Source: Bacteroidota bacterium
GTDB taxonomy: Bacteria; Bacteroidota; Bacteroidia; Flavobacteriales_D; Sanyastnellaceae
Length of the DNA: 5,992 nt
Assembly (NCBI GenBank): GCA_027618855.1
Contig: JAQCID010000075.1
Span: 1-5,992 of the forward strand
Direction: 5' to 3'
A program made the translations under genes and the position numbers. Shown here in pieces: positions 1-5,992 of the stretch (positions within the stretch are counted from its first letter, which is position 1; the number at the start of each line of letters is the position of its first letter). The notes beneath the pieces are model-generated. The model saw only the letters and a program-made list of their open reading frames with translations. It did no database searches and had not been told where the DNA came from.

Positions 1-1222
1 TTTCTCTGGCTTTTAGGAATGACAACTCCTGAGTCCAAATCTCAAGAGACATGAATCCTCCGTTGAACAATTGACTGAAGAAGTCGAGTGCAAGATCGAA
101 GTCTTCAATGGCAAAAAACACCCACCCTACAACGACAAAACCAAAAGTGATGGTCCTGGATAACACTTTGTGAAGTCTCTTCAGCAAATCACGTAAGAAG
201 ATCCTGTCCAAAATTAAAAATACGCCATGATACAAACCCCATATCAAAAAATTCCAGGAAGCTCCATGCCACAATCCACTGACCGCAAAAACGAGGACCA
301 AGTTCATGTAAAGTCGCGCATTGCTACTCACCCTATTCCCGCCCAAAGGGATGTACAAATAATCTTTCATCCACGAACTAAGCGTGATGTGCCATCTTCT
401 CCAGAAATCAGTGATGCTTGTTGCTCTATAGGGTTGTCTGAAATTCTCCGGAAACTTAAATCCAAGCATCCTTCCAAGACCTATCGCCATGTCGGAATAC
501 CCTGAGAAATCGAAATATATCTGGAATGTAAACGCGAGAATGGCGATGCATGCATGGGGCGCACTCCACCCTTCAAACCCTCCTGTTGCCACCGCAATAT
601 CCAGCGGGAAAACCGAGGCCAAAGTGTTTGCAATCAACACTTTTTTCGAAAGCCCCAAAGTAAATCTATAAAATCCATTTAACCAATCAGCGTCCTCTAC
701 AGTTCGCTTCCGCAACTCCTTCTCAACCTCTGTAAACCTCACGATGGGGCCAGCGATCATCTGAGGGAAGCTCAAGATATAGACCAGGTACTCACTCAAC
801 TTTTTCAGTGGCTTCACAGTTTGTCTATGAACATCCAGTGAATAGCTCAAAGATTGAAACGAGAAGAAGGAGATTCCAATGGGAAGGGCGACTTCAGACC
901 ACTCAAAATGATGCGGAGCGATGTTTTCAACGATGAAGTTTGCGTACTTGAAATACACAAGCAATCCCACATTTAAGAGAACGGATGCGCCCACCGCCCG
1001 AGTCCTCTTGTTTCCACTCAACGTATCAAGCTCACGCACCAAATAAAAATTTACGACACAGCTGACCAGTAAAATCGGCAAAAACGACATCGCACCCCAC
1101 GCATAAAAGATGACTGAAGCGATGAGCAATATGGCATTCTGAAACTTCGTGCCCCCCAGCTTATACGCCACCAGAAAAGGGGGCAAAAAGTAGAGAAGGA
1201 ACGTGATACTCGAAAAAACCAT
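1..1222 (-). CDS. AlgI-like MBOAT family O-acyltransferase (C-terminus beyond left edge)
   Basis: Multipass inner-membrane O-acyltransferase of the MBOAT family, AlgI/PatA/DltB-like branch. Such proteins move an acyl group, usually acetyl, across the membrane onto an exported polysaccharide or cell-wall polymer. I translated the frame by hand: it is open for 407 codons from ATG 1220-1222 and runs off the window. Visible family signatures: an N-terminal hydrophobic stretch ending in FYAWG (near residue 43), PIGISFFSFQSLSY (114-127), FPQMIAGPIVRF (152-163), DFSGYSD (238-244), DFWRRWH (272-278, with the conserved His278), YIPLGGNR, and SGLWHGASWNF carrying the presumed catalytic His319. Family members are usually about 470-500 residues, so roughly 60-90 are missing. 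The start fits the family N-terminus. AlgI-type genes are often followed by an AlgJ/AlgX-like SGNH partner, which would lie outside the left edge. The acceptor polymer cannot be told from the sequence. Confidence 0.95.
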   Translation of the reverse strand, partial: MVFSSITFLLYFLPPFLVAYKLGGTKFQNAILLIASVIFYAWGAMSFLPILLVSCVVNFYLVRELDTLSGNKRTRAVGASVLLNVGLLVYFKYANFIVENIAPHHFEWSEVALPIGISFFSFQSLSYSLDVHRQTVKPLKKLSEYLVYILSFPQMIAGPIVRFTEVEKELRKRTVEDADWLNGFYRFTLGLSKKVLIANTLASVFPLDIAVATGGFEGWSAPHACIAILAFTFQIYFDFSGYSDMAIGLGRMLGFKFPENFRQPYRATSITDFWRRWHITLSSWMKDYLYIPLGGNRVSSNARLYMNLVLVFAVSGLWHGASWNFLIWGLYHGVFLILDRIFLRDLLKRLHKVLSRTITFGFVVVGWVFFAIEDFDLALDFFSQLFNGGFMSLEIWTQELSFLKARE

Positions 1223-1255
1223 TGCGCGATAATACAACGATTGGTATATTGTATC

Positions 1256-2065
1256 ATGTTTTATCGATTCCTTTTCTTCTACTTCGCTTTTACAAGCATG
1301 CCACTGTCGGCAAAAATCGACACCCTATTTGTCTACAGCGATGAGATGAATAAGAACATTCCCAATTTGATCATCCTTCCTCAAGGAATTGATAACCTGT
1401 CGGAGAAGCTGCCCATGATCTACCTCCTCCATGGCGCAGGTGGGGATTTTGACAATTGGTATCGGAGAGTTCCGAAACTTCAAAATCTTGCGGACGAATT
1501 CAATTGCATTGTGGTCTGCCCAGATGGGGGCAAGACAAGCTGGTACCTTGACAGCCCCATAGACCCTGAAATGAGATACGAGAGTTACATCACACACCTT
1601 CTCATCCCTGAGGTCGACCGCATCTACCCCACACTGAATTCACCAAATACAAGAGCCATCACAGGACTTAGCATGGGAGGACATGGCGCTCTTTACCTCG
1701 CTCTTCGACATCCTGAGCTGTTCAGCTACGCAGGAAGCATGAGTGGAGGCGTCGACCTTAGGCCCTTTGAAAACAATTGGGGCTTGCCTGACATACTGGG
1801 GGATGCCTCAGTGTTCCCTCACCATTGGGAAGCGCACAGCGTGGTGGTGTTAACAGGAAACATTCAAACTGATCAGGAATTCATCATCGACTGTGGTCTG
1901 GATGATTTCTTTCTAGATGTGAACAGATCGCTCAACAGCGTGATGGATGACAAAGGCATCTCACACGAATATAGCGAGAGACCAGGCACACACAATTGGA
2001 AATACTGGCGCGTCTCTGTGGCCGAACATTTTCATTTTTTCAGCACACATTTTAAAAAAATCTAA
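1256..2065 (+). CDS. Secreted alpha/beta-hydrolase esterase (esterase D / CE1-like)
   Basis: Predicted exported carboxylesterase of the putative-esterase family (Pfam PF00756 type, which includes S-formylglutathione hydrolase, tributyrin esterase and CE1 acetyl/feruloyl esterases). From ATG 1256 it is 269 residues, a normal length. Residues 1 to about 19 form a hydrophobic signal peptide with a likely cut after LSA, so it acts outside the cytoplasm. YLLHGAGG (His59) is the oxyanion-side motif; GLSMGGHG contains nucleophile Ser139; CGLDDF gives the acid Asp217; PGTHNWKYW gives His246. The triad is therefore complete. A TTG at 1241 would add five residues (VYCI after the start) before the signal peptide; I prefer ATG 1256 because it gives a cleaner signal sequence. 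It diverges from the MBOAT gene (33 bp gap) and converges with the monooxygenase pair (12 bp gap). An acetyl- or feruloyl-esterase role on a polysaccharide is possible; the substrate is unknown. A cytosolic formylglutathione hydrolase is unlikely given the signal peptide. Confidence 0.93.
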   Translation: MFYRFLFFYFAFTSMPLSAKIDTLFVYSDEMNKNIPNLIILPQGIDNLSEKLPMIYLLHGAGGDFDNWYRRVPKLQNLADEFNCIVVCPDGGKTSWYLDSPIDPEMRYESYITHLLIPEVDRIYPTLNSPNTRAITGLSMGGHGALYLALRHPELFSYAGSMSGGVDLRPFENNWGLPDILGDASVFPHHWEAHSVVVLTGNIQTDQEFIIDCGLDDFFLDVNRSLNSVMDDKGISHEYSERPGTHNWKYWRVSVAEHFHFFSTHFKKI

Positions 2066-2077
2066 TCGCAGAAAAAT

Positions 2078-3670
2078 CTAATGTGCGACCTCCAACACTT
2101 TGCTGCTAGAATATCCCTCAGACGTCGTCAATTTATAGATATAAGAGCCTGGAGATAAATCACCTGGCAATGTGCGACGAATGAGATGTCTCCCGTTAGA
2201 AAAGGGTTCGTTGTCTAACCAAAGCGCGATACTTCTGCCATTGATGTCAAAAAGCTCCAGTGTGATCTCTGAGGGGAAATTTGGAATGGAAAATCCAATC
2301 GAAACCTCCGTGGATGCTGAAGTCGGATTAGGCCACGCGGGAAGCAACTTACATTCTTCGAAGACAATACTTGCTTCTTCTAGAGAGGTGATAGAAATAT
2401 CCTCATCTCCAGCCTGATATGCAACATATTGAAAGAATATCACATACATTTCGTCGGTGGTATAGTCGCCGAAAAACATATCCTGGGGTGGATTGTTTGG
2501 ATTAAAAGTGTTCGAAGAGGTATTGTCGTACTCAGCGATCGCATGAATCGTATATCCGCCTGGGATATGTAAAAGTTGAGGGTATGCAAAAATACCTTGC
2601 CAATGAAAATCCCAATTGGGGATCGAGATCATGGGGATGGTGTCTTGGTTGTCAGACGAGGTTGCGTAAACAAGCCAGGACTTGCCCAGAAGATGACAAT
2701 GGGGAATGGTCGCAATCACACTCACATCACTCGAGATATACTGAGTCCCATGAAATGACACGACCTGATCAGCCGGTATATAAAATGGTTGACTAAGGTT
2801 CAGAGGAGTCATCGTTTCCGTTTCTACTTCACGTGAAATGGGTTCGTCTGCGAAAAATAGATTGATTGAAGTTTGGTCCATTTCATCCTGAAAAGAAGGC
2901 CCATAGTGCATCTGAAGAAGGAGTTGAGATCCTGGCTCCATCAACTTGCCTATCGTAGAAGGGAACATTAAGGGGGGTGAACCCGGAACCCAGCCACCGA
3001 AGAGATGGTCCTCTACATCTACTGAGTAATCTCCAAAACTTTCATATCCTGCATCAGGGTCCAAAGCATCAAGTGCAGCGGCGGAGCTTATCGAAGATGG
3101 ATTGGCCGTATAACCAATCAGTCCGTGATGCGCTATTTTGTTGTTTGAAGGTCGAATCTCAACTGCGCGGATCTCTTTTGTCTCAGTCACCTCCGTAGGG
3201 ATAACAAACACTTGGTATTGCTCGAGACCGTCTCCACCATGAATATATGGTTCGGGCATTGTTAAGATGAGATCGGGCTCACCAATTTGGGACCCCTCAG
3301 AAAAATCGGCCAAACCAGGATTCTGCGCAGGATCTCCTTCTGGCATCCCCGCCTCTACCCAGTCAGAAATGGCTTGCTTTTCATCATCCGTCAGAAATCG
3401 CTCACCGAGAAGTGTTGTGTAACCGTGATCGGGCGTCCAGGGCGGCATATATCCAGATTGAGTCACATACTCAATAAAATAGCCATTGTCAGCAACTTCA
3501 TCATAGGTCGTTAAAGACATGGGGCCGATCTCTCCCGTTCTGTGACACTGCGTACAGTTGTTATAGATGATGGGAGCGATATCAAGATGAAAGGTTGGTG
3601 TTTGGCCAAAAACTTGACCATTGCAACTCAGCACACCGATCAAAAAAAGGAAAGATAACTTTACGTTCAT
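2078..3670 (-). CDS. Secreted cytochrome c-copper type II monooxygenase with T9SS type A sorting domain
   Basis: A 530-residue exported fusion protein and second gene of the tandem pair. Domain order: signal peptide (1 to about 23); one-heme cytochrome c domain (about 24-120) with CTQCH (Cys39, Cys42, His43) and probable axial Met75 in YMPPW; then a copper type II ascorbate-dependent monooxygenase core (about 130-420) like peptidylglycine hydroxylating monooxygenase and dopamine beta-monooxygenase. By motif comparison the CuH ligands are His181/His182 (AHHG) and His255 (QMHYG), and the CuM ligands are His324/His326 (PHCH) and Met408 (TTDEM). Residues about 443-530 (forward 2081-2344) are a T9SS type A sorting domain: WPNP, LELFDINGRS, LSPGSYIYKL, a beta-rich C-terminus. 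The family hydroxylates C-H bonds with O2 and one-electron donors; the substrate here is unknown. It starts 9 bp after the upstream paralogue's stop, so co-transcription and possibly translational coupling are likely. There is no Shine-Dalgarno. Cys16 in the signal peptide gives a poor lipobox; T9SS export is the better reading. Confidence 0.92.
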   Translation of the reverse strand: MNVKLSFLFLIGVLSCNGQVFGQTPTFHLDIAPIIYNNCTQCHRTGEIGPMSLTTYDEVADNGYFIEYVTQSGYMPPWTPDHGYTTLLGERFLTDDEKQAISDWVEAGMPEGDPAQNPGLADFSEGSQIGEPDLILTMPEPYIHGGDGLEQYQVFVIPTEVTETKEIRAVEIRPSNNKIAHHGLIGYTANPSSISSAAALDALDPDAGYESFGDYSVDVEDHLFGGWVPGSPPLMFPSTIGKLMEPGSQLLLQMHYGPSFQDEMDQTSINLFFADEPISREVETETMTPLNLSQPFYIPADQVVSFHGTQYISSDVSVIATIPHCHLLGKSWLVYATSSDNQDTIPMISIPNWDFHWQGIFAYPQLLHIPGGYTIHAIAEYDNTSSNTFNPNNPPQDMFFGDYTTDEMYVIFFQYVAYQAGDEDISITSLEEASIVFEECKLLPAWPNPTSASTEVSIGFSIPNFPSEITLELFDINGRSIALWLDNEPFSNGRHLIRRTLPGDLSPGSYIYKLTTSEGYSSSKVLEVAH

Positions 3671-5080
3671 CTCGTAAAGTTAAGGACAAACCTCTCCGAA
3701 GACTGAAAGGACAGCCAATACGTCTGAAATCGTGACAGCGCCATCGCCAGTAACATCAGTATCACACGCTAAAAGGCATCCGTATTGACTAAGGATGAGC
3801 AAAATATCGCTTATGTCAATGCTTCCATTGGGAACGACATCTCCCAAACAACCAACATTGGGTTCTGATATGATTGAGATGTCCTCATCACCTGGAAGAT
3901 ATTCAACGAATTGAAAAAACAAAATGTACATCTCATCTGTGGTAAATTCTCCAAACCACATCGCCTGAGGGGGATTGTTGGGATTGAACGTATTTGAGGA
4001 TGTATTGTCATACTCTGCAATTGCGTGAATGGTATATCCACCAGGTATATGTAGCAAACTGGGATAGGTGAAGATGCCTTGCCAGTGAAAATCCCAATTT
4101 GGAATCGAGATCATGGGGATGGTGTCTTGGTTGTCTGGAGACGTGGCGTAAACAAGCCATGATTTTCCCACCAGATGTGAATGAGGAATCGTTGAGATCA
4201 CACTCATGTCGTTTTCGACATATACCGTACCGTGAAATGACACGACTTCATTCGCAGGAATATAGAATGGAACAGAAAGGTTCAACGGAGTCACCATGTA
4301 TGTTTCAACTTCTCGTTCGAGGGGGACATCGGCGAAGTAGATGTTAATGGTGGTTTGGTCTAACTCATCTTGATAGGATGGGCCGTAGTGCATCTGAAGA
4401 AGCAATGCCGATCCGGGCTCCATGATTTTACCGATTGTTTGGGGAAACATCAGAGGTTGCGAGCCTGGAACCCAACCGCCAAACAGTCGATCCTCGACTG
4501 AAACACCGTAGTCACCGAAACTCTCGTAACCGGCAGCAGGGTCGGCGTTGTCAAGCGCAGTGGCAGCACTGATTGAAGAAGGATTGGAAGTGTAACCTAT
4601 GAGCCCGTGATGGGCGATTGCGTTGTTTGAAGGGACGATTTCAATAGCCAATATCTCCACAGTTTCAGTGAGACCAGTGGGGATGACAAAAACTTGGTAT
4701 TGTTCAAGACCGTCTCCTCCGTGCAGGTAGGCTTCAGACATGGTAAGGACAAGGTCGGGACTTCCCAATTGGAGTCCCATGTCAAAATCTGGCATCCCGG
4801 GATTGTCAGACGGGTCACCCTCTGGCATATCAGCACCCACCCAATCCACGATGGTTTGCTTCTCATCCTCGGTCAGAAAACGCTCTCCATTTAATGTGGT
4901 GTAGTTGTGATCCGGAGTCCAAGGTGGCATATCCCCCGATTGTGTCACATACTCGATATAAAATCCATTGGCAGCCACCTCATCATACGTCGTAAGGGGC
5001 ATAGGCCCAAGTTCTCCCACTCTGTGACACTCTGTACAATTGTTGTAGATAATAGGGGCTATATCTAAGTGAAAGGTAGG
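2390..5080 (-). repeat. Tandem gene duplication: two 1209-bp homologous coding segments
   Basis: Forward positions 2390-3598 and 3872-5080 encode the same 403-residue block (residues 25-427 of the downstream protein, 29-431 of the upstream one) with no gaps. A hand count gives about 321 identical residues, near 80%. Homology starts just after the signal peptides and ends abruptly after GDEDISI, where the unrelated tails begin. Many third-position differences show that the duplication is not recent. The longest identical DNA run I found is 32 bp (2622-2653 and 4104-4135). Confidence 0.93.
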
Positions 5081-5164
5081 ATTATTTGAGGTTTGGGCTA
5101 GGTTGAGGTTGGACATCAAAACAAGCAACACAAATAAAAAACTGGAGTAAGAAAAAAAGCGCAT
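3680..5164 (-). CDS. Secreted cytochrome c-copper type II monooxygenase with dockerin-like C-terminus
   Basis: A 494-residue paralogue and first gene of the pair. Signal peptide 1 to about 24 (basic start, long Leu/Val core, NLAQ); cytochrome c domain about 29-125 with CTECH (Cys43, Cys46, His47) and probable axial Met79 in DMPPW; PHM-like copper core about 135-425. Assigned copper ligands: His185/His186, His259 (CuH) and His328/His330 (PHSH), Met412 in TTDEM (CuM). All six are present, so activity is plausible. The catalytic core has no cysteines, so the disulfides of animal PHM are absent. Residues 438-494 are a dockerin-like pair of EF-hand loops framed by Cys439, 463, 467 and 493: loop 1 (Asp442 to Asp453) is degenerate with Val444 and Asn446, loop 2 (DVTGDGAVTISD, 470-481) is close to consensus. 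No T9SS type A domain is present. It lies at the head of the two-gene unit. The physiological substrate, and whether the tail anchors, sorts or stabilises the protein, cannot be read from the sequence. Confidence 0.92.
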   Translation of the reverse strand: MRFFSYSSFLFVLLVLMSNLNLAQTSNNPTFHLDIAPIIYNNCTECHRVGELGPMPLTTYDEVAANGFYIEYVTQSGDMPPWTPDHNYTTLNGERFLTEDEKQTIVDWVGADMPEGDPSDNPGMPDFDMGLQLGSPDLVLTMSEAYLHGGDGLEQYQVFVIPTGLTETVEILAIEIVPSNNAIAHHGLIGYTSNPSSISAATALDNADPAAGYESFGDYGVSVEDRLFGGWVPGSQPLMFPQTIGKIMEPGSALLLQMHYGPSYQDELDQTTINIYFADVPLEREVETYMVTPLNLSVPFYIPANEVVSFHGTVYVENDMSVISTIPHSHLVGKSWLVYATSPDNQDTIPMISIPNWDFHWQGIFTYPSLLHIPGGYTIHAIAEYDNTSSNTFNPNNPPQAMWFGEFTTDEMYILFFQFVEYLPGDEDISIISEPNVGCLGDVVPNGSIDISDILLILSQYGCLLACDTDVTGDGAVTISDVLAVLSVFGEVCP

Positions 5165-5335
5165 TGTGTTTAATTTGTCAGTAAGGTAAGAAAATAATTT
5201 GATTCAGATGATTGTTAAGCTGTGTGGGATAAGTTCTTCGAAAAAACAATCTTCATTTGTAAGACACGATTCCTATTCTAATAGTAACTTTGCTGTGATT
5301 TAAATCCTTTGCTTCATACAACCACAAAGCAGAAT
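5165..5335. promoter_or_regulatory. Divergent intergenic region between monooxygenase operon and GAPDH gene
   Basis: This 171-bp AT-rich gap separates two divergent starts (5164 minus, 5336 plus) and must hold promoters for both directions, because no other upstream space exists for the monooxygenase pair. On the plus strand a TAnnTTTG box is present (separate entry). On the minus strand I saw no exact box; TACCTTAC about 20 bases before the start is a weak partial match. No Shine-Dalgarno precedes either ATG; the sequence before the minus-strand start is A-rich. I saw no riboswitch, small ORF or strong hairpin. Confidence 0.6.
5256..5292 (+). promoter_or_regulatory. gap: Candidate Bacteroidota-type promoter for GAPDH
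   Basis: TAACTTTG at 5285-5292 fits the Bacteroidota -7 consensus TAnnTTTG exactly. TTTG at 5256-5259 could be the -33 element, but the 25-bp spacing is longer than the usual 19-21 or so, which lowers confidence in that half. Transcription would begin near 5299, giving a leader of about 37 nt before ATG 5336. Confidence 0.45.
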
Positions 5336-5992
5336 ATGTCACAATCTAAAAGTTTGAAAGAGACTTACAGTGTTGAACTTAACGCCTACATTGATCAAGA
5401 GAAAACAGCTTTAGAGCTGATGCATTCTATCGGGAAATTGCTTTTCGAGAAGAACATTGAATTGGTCTTATTTCGCAACCATTTAATCGACAAGAGTATT
5501 GGCGAGATCTTGAATTTGCATCAGTACGCATCTCAAGTCGTCGGAAAGCCTATTCAAGTGACTGATTCTGCGCGCCTGGCATCTGAGATTTACAATATGG
5601 ACATTGCGCCAGCGAAGATTGACATCGGCAAACTGGCCAATGAATGGATGAACGAAGGGGGTGGATTCGACTCTATGACAGATTTTATCGCAAATAAACT
5701 CAGTCATTTCGATAAATTTGACAGCTCAGCAATCGAACCCAGGGATGTTGTATTGTTTGGGTTTGGTCGAATAGGACGACTCGCAGCCAGAGAGCTTATT
5801 AAACAAGCAGGAAAGGGCCAACAACTTAGACTTAGGGCGATCGTCCTTCGAACAATAGATGACGTTACTCTGAAAAAAAGAGCCGCATTGCTTGAAAATG
5901 ATTCCGTTCATGGTCGTTTTCCCGGAACCATTAAAATCGATTACGAAAACAAACATTTAATCATCAATGGTCAACGGATTCAGATCATCGCC
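5336..5992 (+). CDS. gap: Glyceraldehyde-3-phosphate dehydrogenase with N-terminal extension (C-terminus beyond right edge)
   Basis: Cytosolic NAD(P)-dependent glyceraldehyde-3-phosphate dehydrogenase of glycolysis/gluconeogenesis, first 219 codons only. The Rossmann start VVLFGFGRIGRLAARELI spans roughly residues 138-155 with the glycine motif G142-F-G144-R-I-G147, and ENDSVHGRFPGT (Asp189-Ser190-Val191-His192-Gly193-Arg194-Phe195) is the classic GAPDH block after the first strands. The catalytic Cys region lies beyond the window. About 135 residues precede the Rossmann fold, a mostly helical-looking domain starting MSQSKSLKETYSVELN. Ordinary GAPDH starts directly at the Rossmann motif in about 330 residues; longer forms near 480 residues are known in Bacteroidota and some Pseudomonas-type GapB proteins, so this is probably that class rather than a misread start. 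ATG 5336 is the first in-frame start I noted after the candidate promoter. The direction of flux and cofactor preference cannot be judged from this part. Confidence 0.93.
   Translation, partial: MSQSKSLKETYSVELNAYIDQEKTALELMHSIGKLLFEKNIELVLFRNHLIDKSIGEILNLHQYASQVVGKPIQVTDSARLASEIYNMDIAPAKIDIGKLANEWMNEGGGFDSMTDFIANKLSHFDKFDSSAIEPRDVVLFGFGRIGRLAARELIKQAGKGQQLRLRAIVLRTIDDVTLKKRAALLENDSVHGRFPGTIKIDYENKHLIINGQRIQIIA

Noticed and set aside
1051..1257. Minus-strand 68-codon open frame over the MBOAT start
   Set aside because: It overlaps the N-terminal coding region of the acyltransferase in another frame and its translation resembles no protein family; the real frame starts at 1222.
2030..2082. 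Possible terminator or direct repeat between the convergent genes
   Set aside because: The T-run and A-run around 2035-2060 could pair only as a weak AT-only stem, with no GC-rich hairpin. The 11-bp repeat (2056-2066 and 2072-2082) is A-rich, overlaps both gene ends and is likely chance.
3621..3670. Lipoprotein signal (Cys16) in the downstream monooxygenase
   Set aside because: VLSC is a poor lipobox because Leu at -2 is unusual, a normal signal peptidase site near residue 23 fits, and the C-terminal T9SS domain argues for a secreted protein.
3680..3853. Cellulosome component, based on the dockerin-like tail
   Set aside because: No cohesin or carbohydrate-active domain is seen in the window, loop 1 is degenerate, and cysteine-framed tails of this kind look different from clostridial dockerins.
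3680..5164. Reading the CxxCH proteins as plain cytochromes or diheme peroxidases
   Set aside because: There is only one CxxCH per protein, and the following HH, QMHYG, HxH and DEM motifs in the right order match the copper type II monooxygenase core instead.
5483..5956. Two minus-strand open frames (5483-5707 and 5726-5956) opposite the GAPDH gene
   Set aside because: They lie antisense inside a clearly recognised GAPDH coding sequence and show no family motifs.

Overview
The window looks like a chromosomal piece of a Bacteroidota genome, most likely a marine-type member of the Flavobacteriales. Three things point there: a type IX secretion (T9SS) type A sorting domain at the end of one secreted protein; a glyceraldehyde-3-phosphate dehydrogenase with a long extra N-terminal domain; and no Shine-Dalgarno sequence in front of any of the five starts, one of which instead has a TAnnTTTG-type promoter box upstream. 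Genus-level placement is not possible from the sequence alone.

Layout, left to right. (1) Positions 1-1222, minus strand: an AlgI-like membrane-bound O-acyltransferase (MBOAT), complete at its N-terminus and cut by the left edge. (2) Positions 1256-2065, plus strand: a secreted alpha/beta-hydrolase esterase of the esterase D / CE1-like family, divergent from the MBOAT gene with only 33 bp between starts. (3) Positions 2078-3670 and 3680-5164, both minus strand, 9 bp apart: two tandem paralogues, about 80% identical over 403 ungapped residues. Each has a signal peptide, a one-heme cytochrome c domain and a copper type II (PHM/dopamine beta-monooxygenase-like) core in which all six expected copper ligands can be found. 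They differ completely in their tails: the upstream copy (3680-5164) ends in a short dockerin-like EF-hand pair, the downstream copy (2078-3670) in a T9SS type A sorting domain. (4) Positions 5165-5335: a 171-bp divergent intergenic region with a plausible Bacteroidota promoter. (5) Positions 5336-5992, plus strand: the first 219 codons of an N-terminally extended GAPDH, cut by the right edge.

Working together: the two monooxygenase genes almost certainly form one transcription unit starting near 5165. They would make extracytoplasmic redox enzymes in which an attached heme c may feed electrons to the copper centres, a job done by ascorbate in animal enzymes. The MBOAT and the esterase could act on O-acyl groups of the same envelope or secreted polymer, but this rests only on adjacency. 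GAPDH is central metabolism and appears unrelated. No tRNA, rRNA, CRISPR, insertion sequence or convincing terminator was seen. The most unusual item is the duplicated heme-copper monooxygenase pair with exchanged C-terminal tails.
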